A stretch of DNA of 64,000 nucleotides. Origin: Trochalopteron elliotii. Lineage: Eukaryota; Chordata; Aves; Passeriformes; Leiothrichidae. A program made the position numbers and the translations under genes. The notes below the pieces were generated by a model. That model saw only the letters and a list, made by a program, of their open reading frames with translations. It ran no database searches and was not told where the DNA came from. The stretch is taken from contig JANPWX010000548.1 of the NCBI GenBank assembly GCA_024734555.1, positions 1,063,382-1,127,381 on the forward strand, given 5' to 3'. Of this stretch, positions 25,536 through 37,500 are shown one piece after another. Numbering within the stretch: position 1 is the first letter of the stretch; each line of letters opens with the position of its first letter.

Positions 25536-28500
25536 GTATGTGCTTCTTTTTCTCTTCTGATGGATTTTTTATTTGTTTATTGCTGAAGTTTTGTGATATT
25601 ACAAATAATACTGCATAACTCAATGGAACAATGTGATATTCTTTGCTGTGGAGGAGCACTCCCCAAATGGATTTGTCAAGGTGATTGTGTTATAGCTGCA
25701 CATGCAAATTCACTCTGCTCTCCAGTGATGTGTGTGTTCTGATTTGGCACTGTCTTGTAAAAAGAGACAACTGCATTGACAAATAGTAGAAACTTGTGTT
25801 TGAAGTTCTATTTGAATCTCTTGTGTGAGATTTGTAAAATTCTCAAACCTTTTGGAATAATCCTTTCAAGGAGATTCCTGTTGTTCTCCTATGGTACAGT
25901 GCAAAAACTAACAAAGGAAGCTTTCACAGAAGTATAAGACCTGAATTCTCAATGCTCTATGAAAACCTGAAGAATAATTGCTGCCTTGGTAGAGGAATAT
26001 TTGAAAGCAAAAGGAACACTTAAACTTGTTTGCAGTTAAATGACAGAGCCATAAAATTCAAGCAGGTGTAGAATTCATTGTTATTTTAATGATAAGCTTG
26101 TCTCTTACTGATAGTAGTAATGTTTTCCTGTAAAATAAACTCACTACTCCTTTTGCTTTATCAGCTGCAAATCCCTGTAGCCATAGTAAGTATTTATTTT
26201 GAAAAATACCAGCTTTGTCCAGGAAGATCCCTCTGCCAGCAGAGCTCTGGCTGTCTGTTTATTGGCAGGTAGGGAAGGTAGCCATAAACCCTTGCTGTGT
26301 GCTATTCTTTTTGAAACACCCTGCATTTAAAGTAGTGCCTGGCAATATGATCAATACAGGTAAAGTTTCAAGTGTGTTCCAGGAGGGCAGGATGGATTAA
26401 GTGCTAGAATGGATCAGATGTTTGTGGTCCCTTGAATAGAAACAGATTGCTCAGGGTGGCAATAATGGGATGGAGAACAGGGGCTGGGACACCCTGGCAT
26501 GAGTGTAGGGCAGATAAATTCTAGGAATTATTGTGGCTCCATAGGTACTGTGACCCCAGTCCTGTTTCTGGGAGCAATAGTACAGAGCTCAACTCTCCAT
26601 GAAGTTCATCATGGTGTCCTCCTTCTAGTTCATCCCTTTATCTTCTTTGACTTCACCTGATATTTTTGTCTGTGCTCATTCTCCAGATTTATCCAGCCAT
26701 CCTTTTTCAGATCTGGTGATATGGAGCTGTTCAGACTCTGCCATCTCACTTTCTCTTCTCCTCATCCAGGTTGTCTGTGCTGGTCAGCATGTGCTGTCCA
26801 TGATGAGTGATGGCTAAACTCCAGTAATGACATTTTTCTGCTGTGGGAAAATGCTCAGTGACTGGTTTTGACACATGTTTTTTGTCTTTGTGTGGGGTGT
26901 GGCGTTTTGTTTTAAAACCAGGCCCTTGGGTACACAAAAGCCTTCCCCTCTTCTCTCTAGGGAGTCTAGTTATAAAAGCCTTTGAAAGGGGAGACCTCAG
27001 ATGATTTCTGGAAGGTTTTTTAGTGTGTTGTGGCAACTGAAGATCTTTGCATGTGTGTTTATTGTGAGCTGCTTCCTTTGCTTATGAAACCCGAGTGTAA
27101 ACTTTCCCCAGAGTGTGACACTTCAGCAGGTGTCAGTTTGCTGTTGTCAGGTAAATTAAGATTATCAGGTAATAAGCCTGATATCTCTTCTTTCCATGTG
27201 TCCTATAGAGCTTCTGAATCAATTAAGCTCATCCAGACATTCCACTCAGTTGCTGCTTAGGTCAGTGGAAGTGTTTCCTTTTGTCTCTGCCCTGTTCAGA
27301 TGGCACCATCACAAACTCTCCATCCTTTCTTTTTGTCGTAGCTATTCTGGTATTTATTGATCCACCTGTCCTATAAATGGTGTTTTGTTTTCTACTATTA
27401 AATGTCTGAATAAAGAAAGCCTCCAGCTGTTTATCCTCACTTTTCTCTTGAGAACTCCTTGAATTTGCTGCCATTTCCTGATGAGTGTCACCCCCCAGGC
27501 TGCAGTCACAACGAGAGGGTTGACTGAGGTGACTTACATAGCTCTGCTCAAACCTGCTCTTTTCAGTGAACTCCTACTTGATCATATTCAAGTGTGGCTT
27601 CATGTTATCCTCAGGCTGAATCATCCAGCAGTCTGTAACAGTAACCTGTCTTCATTACTTATTCTTGTATCAATCTTTGTCACCTGGAAACTTTATCAGC
27701 AGAAGTTGTATAAATATTTAACGTTGCTGGACCTTTCTGTCCAGGCTCAGGAGGAGGACTGTGCTGCAGGATCAGGGTGAAATGCCTGACCTGCAGCACG
27801 AGGACTTGCTGCTCTGATTTCTTCTCCTCTACCCCTGGGGTATGAGGATCAGAAAACTTAATTTGAAGCTTATTTGGTGAATTTGTCCTGCTCAGCCTTG
27901 TTACCAGCCATTGTTGAAAAGAGGTTTTAAAAATCCTTAGCACACACAAGTGCTGGGAATTTTAAATGCCTTTTAAAGTATTAGAGTTTCTACCAGTGAG
28001 CTCCAGAGCTGTCACAAAGCCTGTATGCACTTGAATGTCTTGGACATAGATCCTCATATATTCTTGAAAGATTTGCTTATTGCAGGAATGTTGGAATTGT
28101 CTAAGATGACCTTGAAATGTCCCTGTAATCAGTCATGGGCTGTCTGTAATTTAGCACTGGAATACCCTTGCCAATGAGCTGTGACTAGGGATGGGTTTTA
28201 ATTTACTCTTAGTCTTGCTGGTTTTATTGCTTGCCTTATACAGGAGAATTTGTAGGAAAGCTGCTGTGACAGGGAAGCTGTCTCATAGAAACCAGCTAGC
28301 CAGTATTATATGGTTTATTTTTCAATCCTCCAAGGAATTTTTGATGTGAGAGGGGCAGTTGTACCTCTGAACATAACAGTACACTCATATTTGAGATTCA
28401 AATCTGTTTAAACCACTATTTTGTTCTTCCCCAAAGTGAATTTTCTTAAACATTCAGATACTTTATTTTTTTTGTGTTTGTGTGGGGAACTCAAACCCAA

Positions 28501-31500
28501 ACAATAAAATGTTGGTTGAATATCAGAATGTAAGAGTAGAATTGCTTACCATTTTCTGGCCCATCCCAAAACAACTTGTAAAAAAATGCAGAGTAACAAT
28601 GGGAATAAAGGGAAGAGGGTTTTAGAATCTGTTGTGGAGATGTTACTGCCACAGATCATTGCACATTTTCTTGGTAAGATGCACAATTAAAATTGTCTTT
28701 GCATAATCTTCCCATATAGAGGCAACACATCTCTTGCTTAAAGTATCTCCTTTATAGAGTTGAATTTTGTTGTCCAGTACATCTGACTGTAACCAAAGCT
28801 GCATTTCTTAACCAGTTCCAGCAACTGCTGTTTAACACAATAATTTCTGCCACAGGTTCTTCTGTTCCTTGGCCAAAGCACACCCCTGAACTTGGATTCA
28901 TTTGGAGTGTTCTTCAGTGCTGGTTAATTAAGACCCGGGTTAAATGCTGCTGGCAAGAGTCCACAGACTCTGTAAACAGGAGGGAAATGGGAGTTCTTCC
29001 TTCCTTATCCCCAGCTTTTTTTTGTTAGCATGCCTCTGAATGTTGATAGAAACCACAGGCTGTTCAGCATCTGAAATCTCTTCACTGGGATATAACTGAA
29101 TTTCATATAGTCAACAACCCAAAGCATTCTTTTTGCATGCAGCCATTTGTTCAAGTAACAAAAAGTATGAAATTGGTAGTGTAGGATTTCTTGGCTAAAA
29201 TCAAAATACTTGCAGAAAGCAGCATTTGCAGTAAGCTCATGTACAGTTTATGAAAAGTGACTGCAAAAGCATTTTGGGGAAAGTAAATGCAAGATTGTTG
29301 GGGAAGTGTTAGAGAAAAACAGCAGAGTTGTGCTGGCAGTGTTGAGACAACAGAGGAGTAAATTTCCATTTTAGTGAGGAATGAGAGGTAATGGCTTCCT
29401 TTGGATGCAATACTTCAAACTAGTTGTTGCCATCTGCTCTGCCACAGTTCATAAAACTCTAAAAATGAACATTATATCCTGAGAGATGACTTGGAATGTG
29501 CACTTTTCTGGAGTGGCTGTCCTGCTCTGCAGTGCACACCAAACCTCACACTCTGAGCAGGCAGTAACTAATCTGTGGAACTGTTTTTTTCCTTCTGACT
29601 GCAGAAGCACATTCTCTGTATTTAGGGATTCAGTTATTTAGATATTGCTGCCTATTATAATATACTGCTTTAATGGCTATTGTTGAAGCTTTTACTTCAG
29701 GGCACACTTTATCTGCATAATTGCTTCCTGACTGTTTGCTTTTGATCTGCTGGGGAATTCCTGTTTTCTTTCAATGTTCTGTGGCTCTGGCTGTAATACA
29801 AAGAGTTTTGCAATCTACACCAAGATGACATTTCAGTGCATTTTTAAAAATGACAAAAGGATACTCAACTCGCTTGTCTGTATTAAGCTCTTAAATTCTT
29901 GTTTACAGCTACCAGGGTTTGTTAATGTAGGTAGGGGGAAGAGATTTTTTCCTTTTCCAGGAACTGTGGCATATTTGCTCAGACATGCCTTTACCTTTCA
30001 CTAATCTCCAATAGAACCCTCCTGATTAATTCACTGGAGCTCTAGGTGGTTGCCTTTCTTAGAAGAGTGTCTGTTTTTTTTTTTTTGTTGTTGCCATACA
30101 CTGGTGATCTCCTAGGAGTAAATTGTGTGGCCAACCTTCTGCAGGTGGGAATAGATGGGATTATAGGAGTGCCCAGCAGGAATATCTAAAGCTTGGATTG
30201 CCCTGGCTTTTCAGAGCCTGCTGGGTTTGCCTACTAAAAACCAACATAGAAAGGGCAGACCTCTTCAGATGAACTGATAGGCATCTTTATGTGTTGCTGG
30301 TGGGTTTGGCAGCATTTCAATTTCTCCTTTGCAAAAGGATTTTTTTAACCCGTTCATTGGTCTTCTGGCTGTTGCACAGAATCTGTTCTTTTCCTTTTCC
30401 CCATGGCTGCTGTTTGGGATGCTGGGGGCAAAGGAATCTGTTCTCCAAGGGCTGTTTCCTACACCTGCACAGAAGAGCTGCTCCAGCACCTGCTGGTCAG
30501 TGAGGATCACTAAGTGCCTTTTGCTGTCACTCTCCTCCTGATTTGGTATCCTTGGAGCAGTTTTAGGAGATTTGTGCTTGTGTGACAGCTTGGAGTAACC
30601 TTCTGCAGCCTCGGGGCTGACCCTGCTGGATCAGGGTGACACCCTGAGGTCCCTCCTGACCTGAGGTGTCTCTGATCCTGCAGAGATCAGGATTCTGCTG
30701 CAGTGTTCAGGATTCTCTTTACAGGACCATGAATATGAAAGAAGTGGTGCATGGCTTCATTCCCCTTCCCCTCCTGCCTCTCTGCCTTTCACAGCAGGTC
30801 TGTAGTTATGAGGATCTAAGATTTTTAAAGGCTTCTTAATACCCAGCATAAATATATCTCTTTTTTTAAAGGCAGTAATGCAGGATCAAAGGGAGGAGTG
30901 GAGTGTCACAGCACACGGTTGTCTGTTGGCAATGACTATTCCTGTTCTTTTATCTAAAGAAACTGCTGGGGTTTTCTGTGTTTTTCTTAAGCATTCAGAG
31001 GGTAAAATGCTGTTTGGAATTTACTGAGCAAGGAGAACAGAGTTTGTATTTGCCACAGAGCTGCTAACTAGGCTTTTCAAAGGCTGGATATGGTATTCAG
31101 AGGCATAATACATGACACATTCTGCCATCACAAGTGTGGGAGAATATTTAAGTCTATCACAGCAGGCTTTTTATGTCTTTATATCACCTTTTCAGCTGAA
31201 CTCGCTTGGCTGCTTCTCAGCTGGGAGAAGCAATGAGTGTGTGTTTGTCTCTAGGACTTTCTCTGGCTTTTCCATCTCCCTTAACAGAACTTTTGCTTTT
31301 GACTCCTGAAAGCCCAGCAGGCAACTCCTGCTCCATCCAAGGGATTGAAATCTGGGAATATCCAGGCACTCCTCAGCAGTCAGTGGGAATGTTTGCTCTG
31401 TTTCTCTGTCTCAGTAAGTGTGGGTGCTCTAGCTGCAAGTGCTGTAGGCTGGATGTGTGCATGGAATGCACCTATCACCAGTATCTTCATTAATTTTTAT

Positions 31501-34500
31501 TTTATGAATTTCTCCACCACTTTATGCTCTTCAGAAATGATGCCACGAGCCTTTAGACATGTGTAAACTGCTTTATGGTGCAGTCCCTGTTTGCTCATCA
31601 GATTTCTTCACTCAGGAATCTTGTAATCAGGTGTTCCCTGTGTCTGTCTTGTTTGTTGTTTGATACATGACAGGAGGTACAAAGGGAAATTCTGAACTTG
31701 CTGTCTGAGCTCCAGCTGTTCTCAAATAATGGGAATGTGCATCATCCTAGAGATTGTTAATTGCTATAGGTGAAGCAGGGGTAACTTTAATGTAAGTCTG
31801 TGAAATAATTAATCTCTTTATTATATTAGAGAATGAATAAATATTTTAAGGGGTTTTTTTTCCTTATTTTTATTTAATTTTATTGCAATGCATGATAACA
31901 AAACACAACAATAACAAATCATCATTCACTGGATTCTTCTAGTGAAATGGTTCCTGGCCCACTGATCAAAATAAATTCCTGACAGGACAAATGAAAGCAT
32001 CTACTAATCTCTTTTTTCCCCCAGATTTACCATGGTGGCTGCTTTTAATTCGTCAGAAAGCATTGATTGGCAAACTTCCAGGAGATCATGAGGTTTGCAA
32101 AATAACAAAGATTGCAGTGATTCCACTTTCTGAGACAGAACCTCAGGATCTGGAATTGGAGGTATGGCCATCCTCAAGCACCTCTGCCTGTCCCCATCCT
32201 GCTTCAGTGAAATAAAACTCAAATGTCTTATCTCTTTCCTGGTATAAGCAAACATCTTGAATATTTTGTGCTTTTTTTAAATATTGTTTTTTTATAAGAA
32301 GTATTTTTTAAACAGAAATCAGAGGTTCTGCTGGGGAGGGAAATTGCAACAAAATAATACCTAAATTTTATAAGTATCATTGGGAACACCACACAAGAAC
32401 AAGATTCACTGAACCAGGAGAAAGGGATCCTCTTCTAATGGATCCTCTTGCTTTCATCTCATTTTGGAATCTTAATTCTATAACTTGGCTTGAAGGGAAA
32501 TTCTTACTTAAAATGTTGCAGGTTTGTTTGTTTTTTTTTTTTTTCCCAGAAAATAATGGATAAAGGAACAAAGATAAAAATGAGTAGTGCTAATTTAATT
32601 TGGGTGGAAGTTGGGGTGGGTCTGGGTGCTCAAGCCATGTCAAGTTGAGGCAGAGATTCTCACAATTACAGGAGAAAATGCATTTCTTTCCTAGAAGAGT
32701 GAGAATTGGCTATAGATGGAAACCTGCATGTTCCCCCTCTATTTCAGTGTCTCCCCGTGGTCTGTGGACACCAAAATCTTGCTTTTGTGAACTTTGAGTT
32801 TTCTTTCAACTTTTTAAAGAGTATTTAAATGTTGGCTTTAATTCAATGTCATTATTTTAGCTTTGTAAAAAGCACCATTTTGGGATAAACAAGCCAGAGA
32901 AGATAACACAGTCCCCAGATGACACAAAATTCCTGCTGAAGACTCTTACTCAAATTAAATCTAACGTGTCTGCTCCAAATAAAAAGAAGGTAAAGTTTTC
33001 TACTGTTTCCTTTTTTTGCTCCAAAATGTTGAGTTTATAATTCAGAGGTTTTGATGGATGATCAAATGGAATACAAAGACCTTAAAAAAACCTGCAGAAT
33101 GTGGATCTACTGTCTTGATATCCAGTTTAATTTTTTTGATTATTTAGCTGCAGTTTTTATGTGATTTTTTTTTTTCATTTTATAATTACATAATTTTGGC
33201 AGAATTGCTAATAGAGTTCTTTTTTACCAGGATTAGCTTCTAGTGAGGTTCTAAACTTCCAGAAATTGCTTTGCATAAGTGTCTCTTATAATATAGAATT
33301 GGATACAAAATTTGGTGCCTGGTTCCTCAGAGGACACCATCCAATCTCATCTAACTGCTTTTAACACAATAATGGCTTGGGTTAGAAAGTCAAAACAATA
33401 GTTATTAAAATTAGAGTTATGTTTCTGTGGCTGCTGTCTCTTGTGTTTATCTCTGCTGGGAATTTTAAGGTCCTGCTCATCACTGGGAAAGTGTTTCTCT
33501 TCCAGGGTTAGAGATGGAAAGAAAATATGACTGGAGTCTTTTTCACACACAGAGAAAGACATAAGAGCCATTTTTTTTTTTCTCTCAGATTAGAGAAAGC
33601 AAAGAGAAAGAGAGACTGGAGAAGAGATTATTGGAGGAGCTGTTCAAGATGTTCATGGATTCAGACTCCTTTTACTACAGCCTGAGCTATGACCTGACAA
33701 ATTCTGTGCAGAGGCAGAGCGCGTGTGAGAAAACCAACCTCCCCCTGTGGAGAAAAGTGAGTGGTTTGTGTCTGTTCCTTCCACAAGGGAAGGGAATCAA
33801 TCTTCTTGGGATCAGCTGTCCAGTGATGGTCGTGGTCCAAACCTGGCTGGTCACATTTTACAGCAGCTGAGCACCTTGTCCTGTAACAAGGAAACAAAAG
33901 TCTGCAGCAGCATGACCTGAACTGAAGTGTTTTGTTAAAGACACTGACTTGTCTGTGCAGGTGCAGTGAATAAACTGATGACACTGGTGTTCTTCCCACA
34001 GATATTGCCAAACCTAACTTGTAATCCTGCAAAAAACCCTCTTGTCTTCTAAACAGGTGGATGACAGATTCTTTTGGAACAAGCACATGATTGAAGATCT
34101 CATCAGCATTGATGTGAGTCTTATTTCTGACGTGCATTACGAGAACCATTCTTTAGTTCTTTTTAGTTGAAATGTTTGCTTAAGGCCTCGTGGGTGTTTG
34201 ATTACAAACCTGCTTGGCAGACAGGTCAGGATCAGGGCTGTGCCTTCTGCAGCTGAGCAGCTGGCACTGCCTTCTTCCCCCAGTCAGCCTGTGACCATTG
34301 CTGAGGAGTGAACTGCAGCTGAATCAGAGCATTTACTACAATAAAGCAGTGTAGAATAACTTGGGTGATGTGTTTGTGCTGATTTCTGAAGGCAAATTTG
34401 AGTTGTATTTTTATGTGAAATGGATTATCCCTGAATAGAGCTGAACTTGATAATAGGGAGGAGCCAGAAAAGAAACAACCTCTGAATTCCAGAGTTTCCC

Positions 34501-37500
34501 TGAGGTAAGATTTTGGCCCTCCATAGTGAAGGACCGTGTTTTATCTCCTTGAGCACAGTAGCTGATCAGTGTAAAACAAGTTGTTCTGAACATCTGTTCA
34601 GAGTAAATAAAACATTTTCCTGGCTAATGAGCACATGAAGAAGCAGCAAACCACCACTCTTTCTTCAATGTATGACCTTCCATCCTTTTAAATTAACCTT
34701 GTCGATTAAGGACTAAGTTGCTGACTTCTGTATGCCAGTTCAGGCCAGGTCTAATTTTTTTTAGGCATGCCAGCAGACATCTTGCCTTATGCCCTGCTCC
34801 TCTTTCATTGATAATTATACATAAACAAATGGTTATGGAGTCACAGCAGGGTAAACTTATGTCCTCTGTGAAAAGTTGTGTGTAATGGAGGAGTTTAGTG
34901 AGTTGTATTTTTCATGTTATAAGATATGTATGGGTGACCTTGAGTCAGTGGGGAATTTGGATTTTAATGTTTAAGAAATGATTGTTTTAGGGTGCAGAGC
35001 CATGAACCTGTTGCCTTGGGGACTAAATTAGCCCATATGAACCTTTACACTGCTTTGTGTTGCTGAAAACAGGCTAACATCTCCCTTCCTGTATGGATGT
35101 GTCCACACAGAGGTTTTAAAGCTGCCTTAAAGCAGAAACCAGGTCAAAAAGTTGCTTTCTTTCCTCCTCCTGATTTAAAAGCCCTGTGACTGATGGAGGA
35201 AAAATGCTGGTATATCTTACAGAAATAATGATATGGCAAAAAATGTAGCATGAAAACCATGTGAAGCATCTCTTTTATAAATATGAGAAGTGGCAGAAAT
35301 AATTGTAGGTAATGTTGGACCGAAAGGAAAGTAAATGTTTTTTGTCACCTCCAGAATGCTGAAGTGGACTTCTGGATTATCCCCATCATTCAAGGATTTG
35401 TGCAGATTGAAGAACTTGTAGTAAACTACAGTGAATCCTCTGATGATGATAAGAGCAGCCCTGAGACCCCTCCCCAGGAATCCTCCTGTGTGGATGACAT
35501 TCACCCCACGTTCCTGGTGGCCCTGATCTCCCGCCGGAGCCGGCACAGAGCTGGTAGGTGGAGTGGTCTGAAACCAAAACCAGTGAGAGACTCCAGGTCA
35601 GAAGTACATGTTGGCTTCAATTCAATGTCATTATTTTAGCTTTGTAAAAAGCACCATTTCGGGATAAACAAGCCAGAGAAGATAACACAGTCCCCAGATG
35701 ACACAAAATTCCTGCTGAAGACTCTTGCTCAAATTAAATCTAACGTGTCTGCTCCAAATAAATAGGATTTTATCTATTTATTATTATCTATTTATTATAG
35801 ATATAATATCCATATTATATCTATTACTTGTTATAGATATAATATCTATATCTATTATTTATTGTAGATATAATATCCATGTTATATCTATTACTTGTTA
35901 TAGATATAATATCTATATCTATTATTTATTGTAGATATAATATCCATATTATATCTATTACTTGTTATAGATATAATAGCTATATCTATTATTTATTGTA
36001 GATATAATATCCATATTATATCTATTTCTTGTTATAGATATAATAGCTATATCTATTATTTATTGTAGATATAATATCCATATTATAAATATATTTATTA
36101 TCTATTTTATCTATTTATCTAAAAATTTCTTCTTTAATAGGAAGAAGAAAAAAAATAGGTAAAATAAAATAAATGCAATAATACAAAAGACCACTGACAG
36201 AGTCAGAATACAACCTGACAGCCTGTTGGTCAGGGTGTTGGGAACAGTCCAAAAGTAAGCCCTCCTGCAGTGGCAGAGGTGATCCTGTTGGGGTAGAGAT
36301 GGTCCTGTAAAGAAGAGGGTCTAGAGATGGGTCCAGTCTTCCTTCAGGAGTCCCGTGGGAACACTGGATGCCTGGTGACATTTGTGGCTCCTTTTTATCT
36401 AGGTGGAAATGGTTTGGCTCCTCCTCCCTGTGTGGAGCATCTCACAATGGGATGATGTCATGTGTGCTGTCATTGGTGAGCTTTAATGGCCCATTAACAG
36501 AAGATAAGGAACATTGGGATGATGTAATGTGTGCTGTCATTGGTGAACCTTAATGGCCCATTAACAGAAGATATCCCCATGGAGGGTGGAAAGAGACAAG
36601 GAACAATCCCCCACCCAGTTTTAACAGCTGGCCCATTATCAGGAGGCAGCCACCCCCTCCCTCCTGGAGATAGATAAAAAACACCTCCCCAACCAGGTTT
36701 CAACGGATGGAATAGAATAAACATTTTTTTTGGTTACATAACACGAGACAGTAGGAAGCACAGTTCAGGGTGTGCTGGGGATGATTCTGAGCACTGCAGA
36801 TTGGTAAAAATGGACAGTGCTGAGCTGCTCTGCACATAGCCAGCCCCTGTCAGTCTGCACTGCAGCCTTCCCTGCTGGGAGGAGGGACAGGAGAGGCTGC
36901 AGTGCCCACAGCACTCTACAGCTGTCACTTGGGGTGGCTGCCTGTTGGAATCCTAGAAACGTAGAATTGGGGGGTTTTAGTGTATAGTAATACATATGAG
37001 TCAAGATGGAGGATTTTGGGTGTTGTCTTTGTCCTTACTCTTTGCCTTCTTCTTCATGGGTTTGGGTGGTTTTCTCTAATTTAGGTGAAGAAGGTCCACA
37101 TTGCGGGCCTTGGGTTGTCATTTTTAGGTCAAAAGTATAAATAATGTAGGTGTCACCTTGGTATTGAGTAGTTATTGCTTAAATAATCTTGGTAAGAGTT
37201 AGAAGCTCTCCATTTCACCTTGTTTCCCCAGCTTGCTAGTTAAGCTCATGGCTCATGAGCCTGTAAATATGTAAATATATCTATTTACAGTATCTACTGT
37301 AAATATATCTATACAGTATCTATTTACAGACATAATAAACATTCCAAGTCCAAACTGGACATCTTTGTTTCCCATGTCTTTCATCCTGACCTTGGCAGAG
37401 ATAAAGAAGCCAAAACCCTGACAGCTGCTGAGGGAGCTTCTCTGGTCTGCTCAGGAGCACTCAGTGCATCCTTGGAGGTCACATTCCTGAGGCAAAGTTC

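Noticed and set aside
33661..34149. 162-codon open frame on the minus strand
   Set aside because: It is antisense to INPP5F exons 5 and 6 and crosses their splice sites.
35608..35762. Exon 4 copy as a functional mutually exclusive exon
   Set aside because: The donor site is missing, an in-frame TAG follows, and the phase is incompatible with exon 7, so it cannot substitute for exon 4.
35725..35934. Hydrophobic open frame beginning inside the copied exon 4
   Set aside because: It is an out-of-frame reading of the copied exon running into the AT-rich array; the apparent hydrophobic Ile/Tyr/Leu composition is a consequence of A/T repeats.
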